The notes under the pieces: generated by a model
Database searches by the model: none
What the model was told of the DNA's origin: nothing
Seen by the model: only the letters and a program-made list of their open reading frames with translations
Part shown: one piece after another, positions 8,251 through 15,701 of the stretch
Numbering within the stretch: the first letter of the stretch is position 1
How the letters are laid out: every line of letters starts with the position of its first letter
Translations under genes and position numbers: made by a program
Assembly (NCBI RefSeq): GCF_001751365.1
Contig: NZ_LJGT01000038.1
Span: 1,524,507-1,588,506, forward strand
Source: Streptomyces abyssalis
Lineage (GTDB): Bacteria > Actinomycetota > Actinomycetes > Streptomycetales > Streptomycetaceae
Length of the DNA: 64,000 bases
Direction: 5' to 3'

Positions 8251-9171
8251 TCAGGCGGTGTAGAACTCCTTCTTCGCGCCGCCCTCGGGTGCCGAGGCGT
8301 AGGCCTCGGCGAGGGCCTGGTGGGTCTGCTGGACGTGCTGCGCGGTCTCCATCGCGCTGCTGGCGCGCGTCTCCGCGGCGACGGCGCGGGCGTTGGCCGC
8401 CTCCAGCCGTGCGCTTGCGGACTCGGTCAAGGCGCTGACCTTGCCGAGGGTTTCGGAGTCCAGCTCCAGCTCCGTCAGGGAGCCGACCATGGTGTCGATG
8501 CGCTCGGCGTCCTGTCGGGCGCGCTCGGCGTCGGCCTGGGCGTCCTCGAGTTCGGCGTGGGCTTCGACGGCGATGGAGTTGAGTTCGGCGAGCAGCTGCT
8601 CGTAGCTGTGAACCTCGCCGCCGGTGACGGTGTTGATGGACACGGGTGTGGAACCTCCCGAAGGGGATGAGGGATTGGGGACAGGCCCGCCGCTCGGTGC
8701 GGCGGCGGGGGTCTTGGGCGCGCTGGCCGAGGGAGCGCTGGTGATGACGTGGACGGTCGCCTTGCCGCCGTCGTCCTTGGTGCTCGGCTTCGCGGCGGGT
8801 GCGGAGCCGGGGTCGTCCGGCGGCGTGCCGTCGCTGTCCTTGGCGGCCGAGCGGTTCCTGCGGGTGTCGGCCCAACGACGGGCGCGTTCCTTGCCCTTGG
8901 GCCACCCGGCGCGGAAGCCATCGATGAAGCCGCGGGCGACGAGGAAGCTGCCCAGGCCGATCGTGACGGCGCCGGAGGCGACCTTGACGCCGGAGCTCGC
9001 GCTACGCGGTGCCGGGCCGCCGCCGCGGGCGGCGAGCTTGCGCCGCCTGTCCGCCTTGGCGTGCCGGCGGTCGCGTCCGGTGCGGTAGTTCTCGCGCACG
9101 CTGCTGGTGGCGTTGCTGACGCCGTCGCCGACGGCCCAGCACAGCGCCAGGATGATGATGACGAGACCCAC
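8251..9171 (-). CDS. Spd-like transfer-operon membrane/coiled-coil protein
   Basis: 306 residues; GTG at 9171 follows GGAGGTGAGG. An N-terminal hydrophobic segment ([18 protein letters not shown]) is followed by a basic stretch (about 28-50), a second hydrophobic region (about 65-85), a proline/serine/alanine-rich linker (about 105-170) and a C-terminal alpha-helical, probably coiled-coil region rich in Ala, Glu and Arg (about 185-290). No enzymatic motif. Its place directly upstream of tra and the membrane-plus-linker layout suggest a spread (Spd) function, i.e. intramycelial distribution of the element. Sequence alone does not prove this. Confidence 0.75.
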   Translation of the reverse strand: MGLVIIILALCWAVGDGVSNATSSVRENYRTGRDRRHAKADRRRKLAARGGGPAPRSASSGVKVASGAVTIGLGSFLVARGFIDGFRAGWPKGKERARRWADTRRNRSAAKDSDGTPPDDPGSAPAAKPSTKDDGGKATVHVITSAPSASAPKTPAAAPSGGPVPNPSSPSGGSTPVSINTVTGGEVHSYEQLLAELNSIAVEAHAELEDAQADAERARQDAERIDTMVGSLTELELDSETLGKVSALTESASARLEAANARAVAAETRASSAMETAQHVQQTHQALAEAYASAPEGGAKKEFYTA

Positions 9172-9215
9172 AGGGCCTCACCTCCAAAGAGAGTTGGGTT
9201 GATGGGTGGAGCGGG

Positions 9216-9650
9216 TCAGAAGAGGAAGCCGCCGATGGCGCCGAAGGCGCCGGCGATCGCGCCGACGACGCCCATGACCACCGCGCCGGCGGTGCCGGGG
9301 ATCGCCACCCCGGCGACCGGCAGCACGGCGGCGCAGGCGAGCGTGCGGTTGGTGATGGCCCTGTTGACAAGGTCGAACGCGATGACGAGGAACGCCACCA
9401 GGCCGATGAGCCCGACGGCCGCGGCGCCGGTGTAGCGGCCGATGACCGTGTTCACCGCCGTGTCCGCCCAGCCGACCGCCGTACGCAGCCAGCCGCCGAC
9501 GGGCGTGCCGACGATCCCCACCACGCCGGCGAGGATGAGCAGGACCGTCAGCCGTGGGGCCGTCCGGCGGCCGACCGTCCGCAGCAGCACTGCGGCGATG
9601 AGGCACAGCACACCGACGGTTACGGAGATCGAGGCGTCGAGGAACGACAT
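9216..9650 (-). CDS. SpdB-like small integral membrane protein
   Basis: 144 residues from ATG at 9650 (AAGGGAG about 11 bases upstream), starting MSFLDASISVTVGVLCLIA. Four hydrophobic segments can be drawn, at about 5-24, 33-52, 70-95 and 100-140; the last is very rich in Gly and Ala (VVMGVVGAIAGAFGAIGGF). It has the size, composition and position of plasmid spread proteins of Streptomyces. 44 bases separate it from the next gene of the operon. No soluble domain or catalytic motif. Confidence 0.72.
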   Translation of the reverse strand: MSFLDASISVTVGVLCLIAAVLLRTVGRRTAPRLTVLLILAGVVGIVGTPVGGWLRTAVGWADTAVNTVIGRYTGAAAVGLIGLVAFLVIAFDLVNRAITNRTLACAAVLPVAGVAIPGTAGAVVMGVVGAIAGAFGAIGGFLF

Positions 9651-9776
9651 GGAATCAACTCCCTTCAAGATCAACTTTTGTGACATTCGGTGATTGTGGG
9701 GTCGCGCGCGCCTGCGCGCGCCTCCGCGTTGGCGTGGGCGGGCGTGTGAATGTCGCCGTGAATTTCACGCGCCCGC

Positions 9777-9998
9777 TCACGCTGCGTGAGTTCGGTCGAA
9801 GTGGCGGGCCCAGGCGTCGAGGTCGTCGGCGACCTGCTGCCAAGCCCTCTCGCGCTCCTGCGCGGGGAGGTCGGCGAGCCGGGCCCGCAGCTCGTCGAAT
9901 GCAACGGCGGCCAGAGCAGCGGAGGTTGGCGCCGCGGCTCGCTTCGCCGCGAAGTGCGCGGCTTCGCGCTGGCGGCGGGCCTTCTGCCGGCGGCTCAT
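9777..9998 (-). CDS. small charged protein of the transfer operon
   Basis: 73 residues beginning MSRRQKARRQREAAHFAAKR. Strongly basic N-terminus, the rest helical and acidic (DELRARLADLPAQERERAW), ending in FDRTHAA. The ATG overlaps the stop of the upstream gene as ATGA, which supports the start. Not recognised; no known domain visible. About 126 bases with a GC-rich alternating stretch (near 9701-9725) separate it from the spdB-like gene, so an internal promoter or processing site there is possible. Confidence 0.65.
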   Translation of the reverse strand: MSRRQKARRQREAAHFAAKRAAAPTSAALAAVAFDELRARLADLPAQERERAWQQVADDLDAWARHFDRTHAA

Positions 9999-10540
9999 CG
10001 GGCCTCACCACCGCTGAGCGGGACCTGCGGCCTGCGATGCTGGGCGTGAGGGGTGGAAGTCCACACGCCCCAGCGGCTCTTGACGGCCATCCCGTCGGCG
10101 GCGAGGTACCGCAGAGCGCAACTGACAGTGCTGCGGGGCAAGTCGAGCTCGTCGGCGATCTCGCCCGCGCGGGACTCGCCGTTCTCGTCGAGGCGCTCAT
10201 GCACCTGTGTACGGATGCGGGCGGGAACGGCCCAGCCGGGCAGGTGGCCGTAGCCGGGGTGCAGCCGCTTCGCCGGTGCCGTCAGCACGAGGCGGACGAT
10301 GCGTCCCGCGCCGAAGCAGGCGAGCGCGGCCAGCGCCAAGCCCGGTGCATCCGACGGCGAGTACGTGGGTGAGTCACCGATGGCCGCGGATGCGGCGAGG
10401 ATGCCCGCGTAGAGACCGGGCAGGGCGCAGACGATGTCCGCCAGGTCGGCGAGGACGTCGAGCGCGTTGGCGACGATGACGCGCGGTGTGTGCCAGCGGC
10501 TGTAGCGGATGATCTCGTCGGACACGGTGCGGTACCTCAT
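9995..10540 (-). CDS. membrane protein with C-terminal winged helix
   Basis: 181 residues from ATG at 10540, which overlaps the preceding stop (TGA at 10537-10539) by ATGA. It starts MRYRTVSDEIIRYSRWH. Hydrophobic segments lie near 25-50 and 67-85. The C-terminal half (about 105-165) reads as a winged helix: RIRTQVHERLDENGESRAGE, then LPRSTVSCALRYLAADG. This resembles the DNA-binding tail of the element's translocase. Function unknown. A membrane-anchored DNA-binding protein inside a conjugation operon could tether or regulate the transfer complex (inference). Confidence 0.7.
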   Translation of the reverse strand: MRYRTVSDEIIRYSRWHTPRVIVANALDVLADLADIVCALPGLYAGILAASAAIGDSPTYSPSDAPGLALAALACFGAGRIVRLVLTAPAKRLHPGYGHLPGWAVPARIRTQVHERLDENGESRAGEIADELDLPRSTVSCALRYLAADGMAVKSRWGVWTSTPHAQHRRPQVPLSGGEAR

Positions 10541-11772
10541 TTCTGGTTGGTGGTGCGGTCGTTGCTGGTGGCGCCGTGGGTGGTGGGGGTGAGCAGGCCT
10601 TCGGCGGCCATGAGCGCCTTGGCCTTGGACTGGCGGCAGCCGAGGAGATCGGCGCCCTGGCGGATCGAGGCGGGCGCCTGTCCGTTGGCGGCTAGGCGCC
10701 GCAGGTGCGCGCGGCGCTCCTCGTCGGTGCTCGGCTTCTCGGCCCCCGGCTTGGTCGCCGCCTTCTGCGTCCGGCCGGTGGCCCGGTGGGTGCGTCCGGT
10801 CCTCGGGCGGGACGCAGTCGAACGAGGCGCGTCCGGAGGCGCGGCGGGTGCACCCGGGCGGGGTGCCTCCGGTGCGGACGGGGTGCTTCCGGGCTCGGGT
10901 GCGTCCGGTGCCGGGCGGGTGCGGTCGATGGCTTCGGCGAGCGGGACGCCGTAGCGGGCCAGCCGCAGCGGCAGCCGCATCTCCTCGGGCGCGGTGCGGC
11001 GCCAGCTGCGGCCGTAACGGGCGCGCAGCTGCTCGCGGTAGACGGCCCAGTCCTGCTCGATGGCCACCGCGGTTTCGTAGCTGCGCAGCTCCCACAGCTT
11101 CATGCGTCGCCACAGGCCGAAGGTGGAGGGGAAGGCCAGCAGCCAGCGGGCCAGCCGCACGCCCTCCATGTGCTTGTCGGCCGTGATGTCGGCGACGCGT
11201 CCCACCGCGTGCCGGGCTGCCTCCACGGCAACGATGAACAGGATGGGGATGACGGCGTGCATCCCGACGCCGAGCGCGTCCGGCCACGCTGCCGCCGCGT
11301 TGAACGCGACCGTTGCGGCCGTCAGCAGCCACGCCGTATGACGCAGCAGCGGGAACGCGATGCGCAGCCACGTCAGCAGCAGATCCAGCGCGAGCAGGAC
11401 GACGATCCCGGCGTCGATGCCGATGGGGAAGTACGGCGCGAAGGCACCGAAGCCCTTGCGCGCGGCCAGGTCCCGTACGGCGCTGTAGGAGCCGGTGAAG
11501 CCGATCGCGGCAATCACCAGCGCCCCGAGCACCACGACGGCGATCAGCAGCCAGCGCACCTTCGATGGGTCCGCGGTCTGCCGCGGCAGGTCGTCATGGT
11601 TGTCCTCGTCGGACGCCGGCGACTCGTCGGCCGTCGGCTCTTCGGCGGGTGATGCGCTCCGAGGTGTGAGTTCGGGAGGGATGGGTGTGAGGGGACGGCC
11701 GTCCGCGGCGACCAGGCCGCCGCGGGCGGGCGGCTCGGTGCCGTTGACGGGGATGAGCACAGGGTGCGACAC
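10537..11772 (-). CDS. DUF2637-type membrane protein of the AICE
   Basis: 411 residues. GTG at 11772 is preferred to TTG at 11778 because GGAG lies 6 bases upstream of GTG. The first 70 residues are hydrophilic and proline-rich. Four to five transmembrane segments follow (about 72-95, 108-128, 135-155 and 160-185), then a cytoplasmic region with WRRMKLWELRSYETAVAIEQ typical of DUF2637 proteins. A Pro/Ala-rich linker leads to a C-terminal helix-turn-helix-like end (IRQGADLLGCRQSKAKALM). Known: DUF2637 proteins are frequent in Streptomyces integrative elements and plasmids, usually next to spd/tra genes. Role inferred as transfer or spread. Confidence 0.8.
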   Translation of the reverse strand: MSHPVLIPVNGTEPPARGGLVAADGRPLTPIPPELTPRSASPAEEPTADESPASDEDNHDDLPRQTADPSKVRWLLIAVVVLGALVIAAIGFTGSYSAVRDLAARKGFGAFAPYFPIGIDAGIVVLLALDLLLTWLRIAFPLLRHTAWLLTAATVAFNAAAAWPDALGVGMHAVIPILFIVAVEAARHAVGRVADITADKHMEGVRLARWLLAFPSTFGLWRRMKLWELRSYETAVAIEQDWAVYREQLRARYGRSWRRTAPEEMRLPLRLARYGVPLAEAIDRTRPAPDAPEPGSTPSAPEAPRPGAPAAPPDAPRSTASRPRTGRTHRATGRTQKAATKPGAEKPSTDEERRAHLRRLAANGQAPASIRQGADLLGCRQSKAKALMAAEGLLTPTTHGATSNDRTTNQK

Positions 11773-11807
11773 GGTCAACTCCAGGCAGATTCAGCAGCGT
11801 TCGGGGG

Positions 11808-12017
11808 TCAGGAGGTGGTCTGGCGGTGCTGGGCGATGAGCAGCGCCAGCCAGCGGCCGTTGTTGGTCTGGCCCGCGTAGGAGCCGTCGGGCGCCCAGGC
11901 GTGCCACCAGAGCGAGGGCCGGCCGAAGTAGCGCTCGACGGTGAGCGCGATCGTGTAGCCGTCCAGCAGGCCTGCCTCGACGGGAAGCCCGAGCAGGGCG
12001 GGGAATCGCATGGCCAC
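11808..12017 (-). CDS. small hypothetical AICE protein
   Basis: 69 residues from GTG at 12017, which immediately follows the stop of the exonuclease gene (TGAGTG); an ATG two codons in is equally possible. It reads MAMRFPALLGLPVEAGLLDG and later RPSLWWHAWAPDGSYAGQTN, ending LIAQHRQTTS. No transmembrane segment and no recognised domain. The tight spacing makes translational coupling likely. Confidence 0.6.
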   Translation of the reverse strand: MAMRFPALLGLPVEAGLLDGYTIALTVERYFGRPSLWWHAWAPDGSYAGQTNNGRWLALLIAQHRQTTS

Positions 12018-12770
12018 TCACCCCTCCCTGCTCGCGCCGACGAGGGAGTGGGGCAGGTACGGCCAGGCGGGCTCGACGTATGCCTCGGGATCGGTACGGC
12101 GCAGGTACTCCTCCAGCCCTGCGGCCTGCTGTGCGGCCCAACTGATCTGGGCGTCGTGCAGCTTGAGGAGATCGGCGCTGCCGATCCGGCTGTGTTGGGT
12201 GCCGATCCGCCAGGCGATGCGGGCCGCGGCCAGGGCGTCGGCCTCGGCGGTGTGCGCCGACTCGTGGCGTACGCGGTAGTGCGCGGCGAGTGCTGGCAAC
12301 TTGCGGGAGCCGCGCCGGTAGCGGTCGATCTGCCGGTCGAGCACCAGCGGGTCGATGACTGGCGCCACGTCCAGGCCCGCCAGGCGCTCGACGAGGGGGA
12401 GCACGCCGTGCCGGCGCGCCTCGCGGTCGAGCAGGGTGAGGTCGTAGCGGGCGTTGAAGACCACCACCGGAACGCCGGCGCCCAACTGCTCAGCCAGAGC
12501 CGCGGTGATGTCGTCGACGACGTCGGCGGCATCGGAACCCTCGGCACGCGCCTGGTCGGTCGTGACTCCGTGGATCGCCGTGGCCTGCTCGGGAATCTCG
12601 ACGCCCGGATCAGCCATCCACGTGCGGCTGTCGGAGGCCCGACCGCCGCCGACGGCGACCACGGCCGCGGTGACGACACGGTCCTTCTCCGCGTCCACGC
12701 CGGTGGTCTCGGTGTCGAAGGCCACCATCCGGCCTTGCGCCCAGAGGGAGTTGACACGTGCGGTCATCAC
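12018..12770 (-). CDS. DnaQ-like 3'-5' exonuclease (DEDDh)
   Basis: 250 residues; GTG at 12770 overlaps the stop of the upstream GGDEF gene, and an ATG follows directly at 12767. All DEDDh motifs can be read: DTETTG at about 19-24 (ExoI), NARYDLTLL near 105 (ExoII) and HTAEADALA near 170 (ExoIII, with His and Asp), plus the AIHGVTTDQA segment typical of DNA polymerase III epsilon-type exonucleases. It is a stand-alone exonuclease on a mobile element. Possible roles are processing of transferred or replicating DNA ends, or degradation of host or competitor nucleic acid. Context (replication and transfer operon) favours the first. Confidence 0.9.
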   Translation of the reverse strand: MMTARVNSLWAQGRMVAFDTETTGVDAEKDRVVTAAVVAVGGGRASDSRTWMADPGVEIPEQATAIHGVTTDQARAEGSDAADVVDDITAALAEQLGAGVPVVVFNARYDLTLLDREARRHGVLPLVERLAGLDVAPVIDPLVLDRQIDRYRRGSRKLPALAAHYRVRHESAHTAEADALAAARIAWRIGTQHSRIGSADLLKLHDAQISWAAQQAAGLEEYLRRTDPEAYVEPAWPYLPHSLVGASREG

Positions 12771-13423
12771 GCAGCCCTCCCCTCGCGAGCGCGGGAGGCG
12801 CCGAGTCGTCCGGCTCGGCGACCGTTGACCGTTTTCTGAGTGCTGGCGGGACCGTCAGCGGTAAGCCAACCGCCACCGCCGCGCTTGACGACGTACATGG
12901 CCTCGTCGGCACGCCGCAGAGCGAGCGCCAGATCGGGTCGCGGCAGTTCGCCGCTCCAGCAGGCTCCGATCGAGGCGCCCAGCTGAAAGCGGTCGCGGCC
13001 GTGGTCGACGGGAAGGCACAGCCCTCGGTGCAGCGTGGCTAGCGACCGGTGAAACGCCTCCGGATCGCCAGCGCGCACGGCGAGCGCGAACTCGTCGCCG
13101 CCCAGGCGAGCAGCGGCGCCGTCGGCCGGCCGGTCATCCAGCCATTCCGTCAACCTGGAGCCGCTGGCACGGATGGCCTGGTCGCCAGCCGCGTGGCCGT
13201 AGGTGTCGTTGACGGCCTTGAATCCATCCAGGTCGATGAGGACCACGGCGCAGTGGCCCCCACGCAGCATCCGCGCGGCACGCCGCTCGAAGGCGGTACG
13301 TCCGGGGAGGCCGGTGAGCGGGTCGCGGCGCGCACGGTCAAGCTGGCGACGCATCCACACCGTGTGGAAGCCCCAACCGGCCAGCGGTACGGCAGCCGTG
13401 GCCGCAGCTATCAGAGCGCTCAT
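12767..13423 (-). CDS. GGDEF-domain protein (predicted diguanylate cyclase)
   Basis: 218 residues from ATG at 13423. One N-terminal hydrophobic helix (about 2-24) is followed directly by the GGDEF domain: RDPLTGLPGR near 33, VVLIDLDGFKAVNDTYGHAA near 60, and the intact active-site loop RLGGDEFAL near 110. An RPAD sequence lies upstream of the loop, one residue further from it than a standard RxxD inhibitory site, so product inhibition may be absent or altered. The domain ends in RRADEAMYVVKRGGGG. Known: GGDEF proteins make cyclic di-GMP, which controls Streptomyces development through BldD. Encoded inside the transfer operon with ATGA-type overlaps on both sides. Confidence 0.88.
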   Translation of the reverse strand: MSALIAAATAAVPLAGWGFHTVWMRRQLDRARRDPLTGLPGRTAFERRAARMLRGGHCAVVLIDLDGFKAVNDTYGHAAGDQAIRASGSRLTEWLDDRPADGAAARLGGDEFALAVRAGDPEAFHRSLATLHRGLCLPVDHGRDRFQLGASIGACWSGELPRPDLALALRRADEAMYVVKRGGGGWLTADGPASTQKTVNGRRAGRLGASRAREGRAA

Positions 13424-13542
13424 GCGGCCCTCCCCGTACGCGCGGGCTGGCAGCTGTGGGCGCGGGCAGCGCGGCGAGCGGCCTTCTGGCTCCGGTACGT
13501 ACGGCGCCAACCGCAGTCCGGGCAGCGGGTCTTGGCACTCAT
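13420..13542 (-). CDS. 40-residue zinc-ribbon-like mobile element protein
   Basis: Very short gene: MSAKTRCPDCGWRRTYRSQK, continuing to AHSCQPARTGRAA. CxxC (residues 7-10) and a distal HxC pair (AHSC) give a possible CCHC zinc site; the rest is highly basic. Start and stop both sit in 4-base ATGA overlaps with the flanking genes, strong evidence that it is translated. Similar tiny Cys-containing proteins occur beside transfer genes in Streptomyces elements. A nucleic-acid-binding role is inferred from charge and the metal site. Confidence 0.7.
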   Translation of the reverse strand: MSAKTRCPDCGWRRTYRSQKAARRAARAHSCQPARTGRAA

Positions 13543-13799
13543 GCGATCCGCCTCCCAGCCAGCGGCAGCGGCCCGGTGAGCAGCTCCTCGGCCAGCTGCG
13601 GCTCGTACTCGGGTAGTTGACCGAGCTGGTCGAGGGTGTCGATGAGGACGGAGAGCGGCAGTGCATGGCCGTCGTAGTGCGCGACGACCGCGGCGCGGGA
13701 CGCGCCCAGCAGCTCGGTGTGGTCGTGCCGCAGCGCGGCCAGCTGCCGACGCAGATACGTGTTGCTGCGGGCGAGTTCGGAACGTGTCGGGGTCGACAT
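13539..13799 (-). CDS. small helical hypothetical protein
   Basis: 86 residues from ATG at 13799, with GGAGG 11 bases upstream. It reads MSTPTRSELARSNTYLRRQL, then HDHTELLGASRAAVVAHYDG and acidic helices to the end (EYEPQLAEELLTGP). The stop overlaps the next ATG. No recognised domain. The TRSELARSNTYLRRQLAALR region could form a coiled coil. Confidence 0.65.
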   Translation of the reverse strand: MSTPTRSELARSNTYLRRQLAALRHDHTELLGASRAAVVAHYDGHALPLSVLIDTLDQLGQLPEYEPQLAEELLTGPLPLAGRRIA

Positions 13800-13904
13800 G
13801 TGAGGAGAAACCTCCACAAGTAGGGCACCACCGGGCCGCACGGGGCTAAGGCGACGGGCCTGCGGCCCGGCGGAGTCAGGACGAGCGAGAGAGCAGAGAG
13901 CGGG

Positions 13905-14267
13905 TCAGCGGTAGGTGGTGAGGCTGCGCATCACCAGCACGCAGCACGTGATCGCGACAGCCGAGATGCCGACAGCGATGGCGACCACGGCGACCGACAG
14001 CAGCAGTGAGACCAGGACGACGCCCACCGCCAGCGCGCCGGCGGTGCCGACACCCACAGCCGAAGGCTTGAACTGCCGTCGTGCAGGCGCCTGTTGACCG
14101 TGGTCGTGATGCGAGCAGCAGCTTGGCGCCGCATTCGTGTGCGGGCCGACGGCTACCGCATGCTCGGCTGGCGGTTGGGCCGCCGGCGCCAGTGAGGCGA
14201 ACTGCCGGCCGGAAGCGTCCGTGAGCACGTACGCCTGGCTGGTCTGCGAGTTCGTGTGCTCGGTCAT
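13905..14267 (-). CDS. Spd-like small membrane protein
   Basis: 120 residues; ATG at 14267 overlaps the WhiB-like gene's stop (ATGA). Hydrophilic N-terminus (MTEHTNSQTSQAYVLTDASG) with a Cys/His patch (PSCCSHHDHGQQ, near 50-60), then two transmembrane segments (about 73-90 and 92-112; LAVGVVLVSLLLSVAVVAIA). This layout matches small spread-type proteins of Streptomyces elements. After its stop, 13800-13904 contains a GGGCC/GGCCC hairpin and a gap to the next gene. Confidence 0.68.
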   Translation of the reverse strand: MTEHTNSQTSQAYVLTDASGRQFASLAPAAQPPAEHAVAVGPHTNAAPSCCSHHDHGQQAPARRQFKPSAVGVGTAGALAVGVVLVSLLLSVAVVAIAVGISAVAITCCVLVMRSLTTYR

Positions 14268-14629
14268 GCGGCCTCACCGCCGACCTGCCGTGCCCGCTTG
14301 CGCCGCAGCGCTCGGCGCTGGTTGGCGGTCAGACCGCCGAAGACGCCGAACTGCTCGTTGTTCTCCAGCGCACGCTCCAGGCACGCCGCCCGCACGGGGC
14401 AGGACTCGCAGATACTCTTGGCCAGTTCGATGTCCGCGGGCCGGTCGGTGAAGAACAGCTCGGTCTCCACCTCGACGCACGCGGCACCGGCCTCCACGTC
14501 CGGGTCGGCGCCCGGCACCGGCGGGCCACCGGGTCCACGGCGGTTCGGGTGCACGTACGGCGCCTTGGCCTGGCGCAGGTGCGGGCGGGAGGAGCCCACC
14601 ACGCGGATCGTCACAGGACGAACAGTCAT
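14264..14629 (-). CDS. WhiB-family iron-sulfur regulator (Wbl) carried by the AICE
   Basis: 121 residues from ATG at 14629. The four conserved cysteines are present: one in AACVEVETELFF, then ICESCPVRAAC (CxxC and Cx5C). The family GVFGG turn (EQFGVFGGLTANQRR) is present too, followed by a very basic C-terminus (RRALRRKRARQ) that binds DNA. Known: Wbl proteins hold a 4Fe-4S cluster and bind the principal sigma factor to regulate development, redox responses and antibiotic resistance; some are carried by actinophages and plasmids. In this operon it may link element transfer to host physiology. Confidence 0.92.
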   Translation of the reverse strand: MTVRPVTIRVVGSSRPHLRQAKAPYVHPNRRGPGGPPVPGADPDVEAGAACVEVETELFFTDRPADIELAKSICESCPVRAACLERALENNEQFGVFGGLTANQRRALRRKRARQVGGEAA

Positions 14630-14630
14630 C

Positions 14631-14804
14631 TCAGCGCACCCCCTCACGCTCAAGCTGCGGGCCGGGCGTCCACATGTGGCCGCAGCTCCCGCACACCTCG
14701 CGGGCAGCCGTACGGCACCGCGAGACGGACGTCGCGCTCTGGCAGCGCGGGCAGCGAGCCGTCGCGCAGGCAGGACGCTGGTCGTAGAACGGACGCGTCG
14801 ACAT
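14631..14804 (-). CDS. 57-residue zinc-ribbon protein
   Basis: Short gene starting MSTRPFYDQRPACATARCPR. Cysteines occur as CATARCPRC (residues 13-21) and, after a basic stretch with one more Cys, as CGSCGH (38-43), which gives a plausible four-Cys zinc ribbon. ATG at 14804 overlaps the last base of the upstream stop (TGATG), and its own stop is 1 base from the WhiB-like ATG. Likely a nucleic-acid or protein-binding accessory factor; function unknown. Confidence 0.68.
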   Translation of the reverse strand: MSTRPFYDQRPACATARCPRCQSATSVSRCRTAAREVCGSCGHMWTPGPQLEREGVR

Positions 14805-15178
14805 CACGCCGCATCACCACCGCGGCCGGTGTCAGGGCCCTCGACCGGGGCGTAGACCTGCACCTGCCGGCCGCCGACCAACACATGGGTCTCGAACAAC
14901 CACGTGCGGTCCTTGAGGGGCTTCACCAGGGCGATACCGCCAGCCTCCTGCGCGATACGCGCGACCGCCTCGCACCGCTCCCCCGGCTCACCGTCGAACT
15001 CGGAGACCTGCACGCCGATCGAGCCGTCGGTATGCACCACCACGTACAGATCAGGAAGGCCAGGAAAGCCCTCCAGGAAGTCCGCGATCAGCCGCAGACT
15101 CGCGACTGTGCGGGACCTGCCCAGCTCATCCGGCCGGGCATCGACCGCCACATCGGCGGTACGCTGCTCATTGAGCAT
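14804..15178 (-). CDS. hypothetical protein of the AICE operon
   Basis: 124 residues; ATG at 15178 with GAGGAG 8 bases upstream. It reads MLNEQRTADVAVDARPDELG, then a compact alpha/beta body (FPGLPDLYVVVHTDGSIGVQ, IALVKPLKDRTWLFETHVLV) and an acidic end. The pattern suggests a small single-domain fold, but I do not recognise the family. No membrane segment or catalytic motif is obvious. Second gene of the minus-strand operon, 104 bases after the HTH gene. Confidence 0.65.
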   Translation of the reverse strand: MLNEQRTADVAVDARPDELGRSRTVASLRLIADFLEGFPGLPDLYVVVHTDGSIGVQVSEFDGEPGERCEAVARIAQEAGGIALVKPLKDRTWLFETHVLVGGRQVQVYAPVEGPDTGRGGDAA

Positions 15179-15282
15179 CGTTGAACTCCTCAGTTCACTC
15201 GCGATGTCGGGCCTCGGTGAGGTTGACCAGGAGTGGCAGCTCCCGTTCGGCCGTTCTCGCCGGGGCCTCTTGCTGTTCTCCG

Positions 15283-15498
15283 TCAGGCGGCCTCGACCGC
15301 CGGCGCCGTGCCCGCCGAGCTCACGTACGCGTCGTACGCGGGCCGCGGGATCCGCAGAGTGCCGCGGCCGGCACCCACACGGATGGCATGCAGCCGACCG
15401 GCCTCGATCTCGCGGTAGACAGTGGCCACGTGAACGTCGAGAAGTGCGGCGATGTCCTTCACCTTCAGCGGCCGCTGGTTGGTCGTCGGCTTGGACAA
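15283..15498 (-). CDS. HTH (excisionase/MerR-like) DNA-binding protein, TTG start
   Basis: 71 residues. A TTG at 15498 preceded by AGGAGG (7 bases) is the only plausible start. The sequence KVKDIAALLDVHVATVYREI with AGRLHAIRVG and LRIPRPAYDAYV is a classic HTH_17/excisionase-type winged helix. As first gene of the minus-strand operon, facing the GntR gene across 200 bases with operator palindromes, it could be an excisionase or an operon activator. The TTG start may keep its level low. Confidence 0.85.
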   Translation of the reverse strand: MSKPTTNQRPLKVKDIAALLDVHVATVYREIEAGRLHAIRVGAGRGTLRIPRPAYDAYVSSAGTAPAVEAA

Positions 15499-15560
15499 GT
15501 TGAACCTCCTGAGTACGTCGCAAGGGGCGCTGCTTTCGCATGCACCACCTTGCTTTGCCG

Positions 15561-15590
15561 TATGTACATGGTTGAGCTATGTGCACATAG
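15561..15590. promoter_or_regulatory. operator palindromes between the divergent HTH and GntR genes
   Basis: CTATGTGCACATAG at 15577-15590 is a perfect 14-bp palindrome. A related imperfect site, TATGTACATG, precedes it at 15561-15570. The right half, GTGCACATAG, recurs exactly at 15681-15690. These sites occupy the divergent promoter region, so they are likely bound by the GntR regulator at 15702 to control both itself and the minus-strand transfer operon. Confidence 0.7.
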
Positions 15591-15680
15591 TTGTCAAGCG
15601 ATCGTGTTGCCTTTCTCGGCGAGAACCTGCTCGTTCCCCGGTCATCTGCGATGTGCTCAACTAGGTACGGCGACGACCAG

Positions 15681-15690
15681 GTGCACATAG
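15681..15690. promoter_or_regulatory. half-site of the same operator just before the GntR ribosome-binding site
   Basis: GTGCACATAG, identical to the right ten bases of the palindrome at 15577-15590, abuts the GGAGG of the GntR gene. Binding here would block transcription or translation of the regulator, which suggests autoregulation. Confidence 0.6.
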
Positions 15691-15701
15691 GAGGATCCGG
15701 A

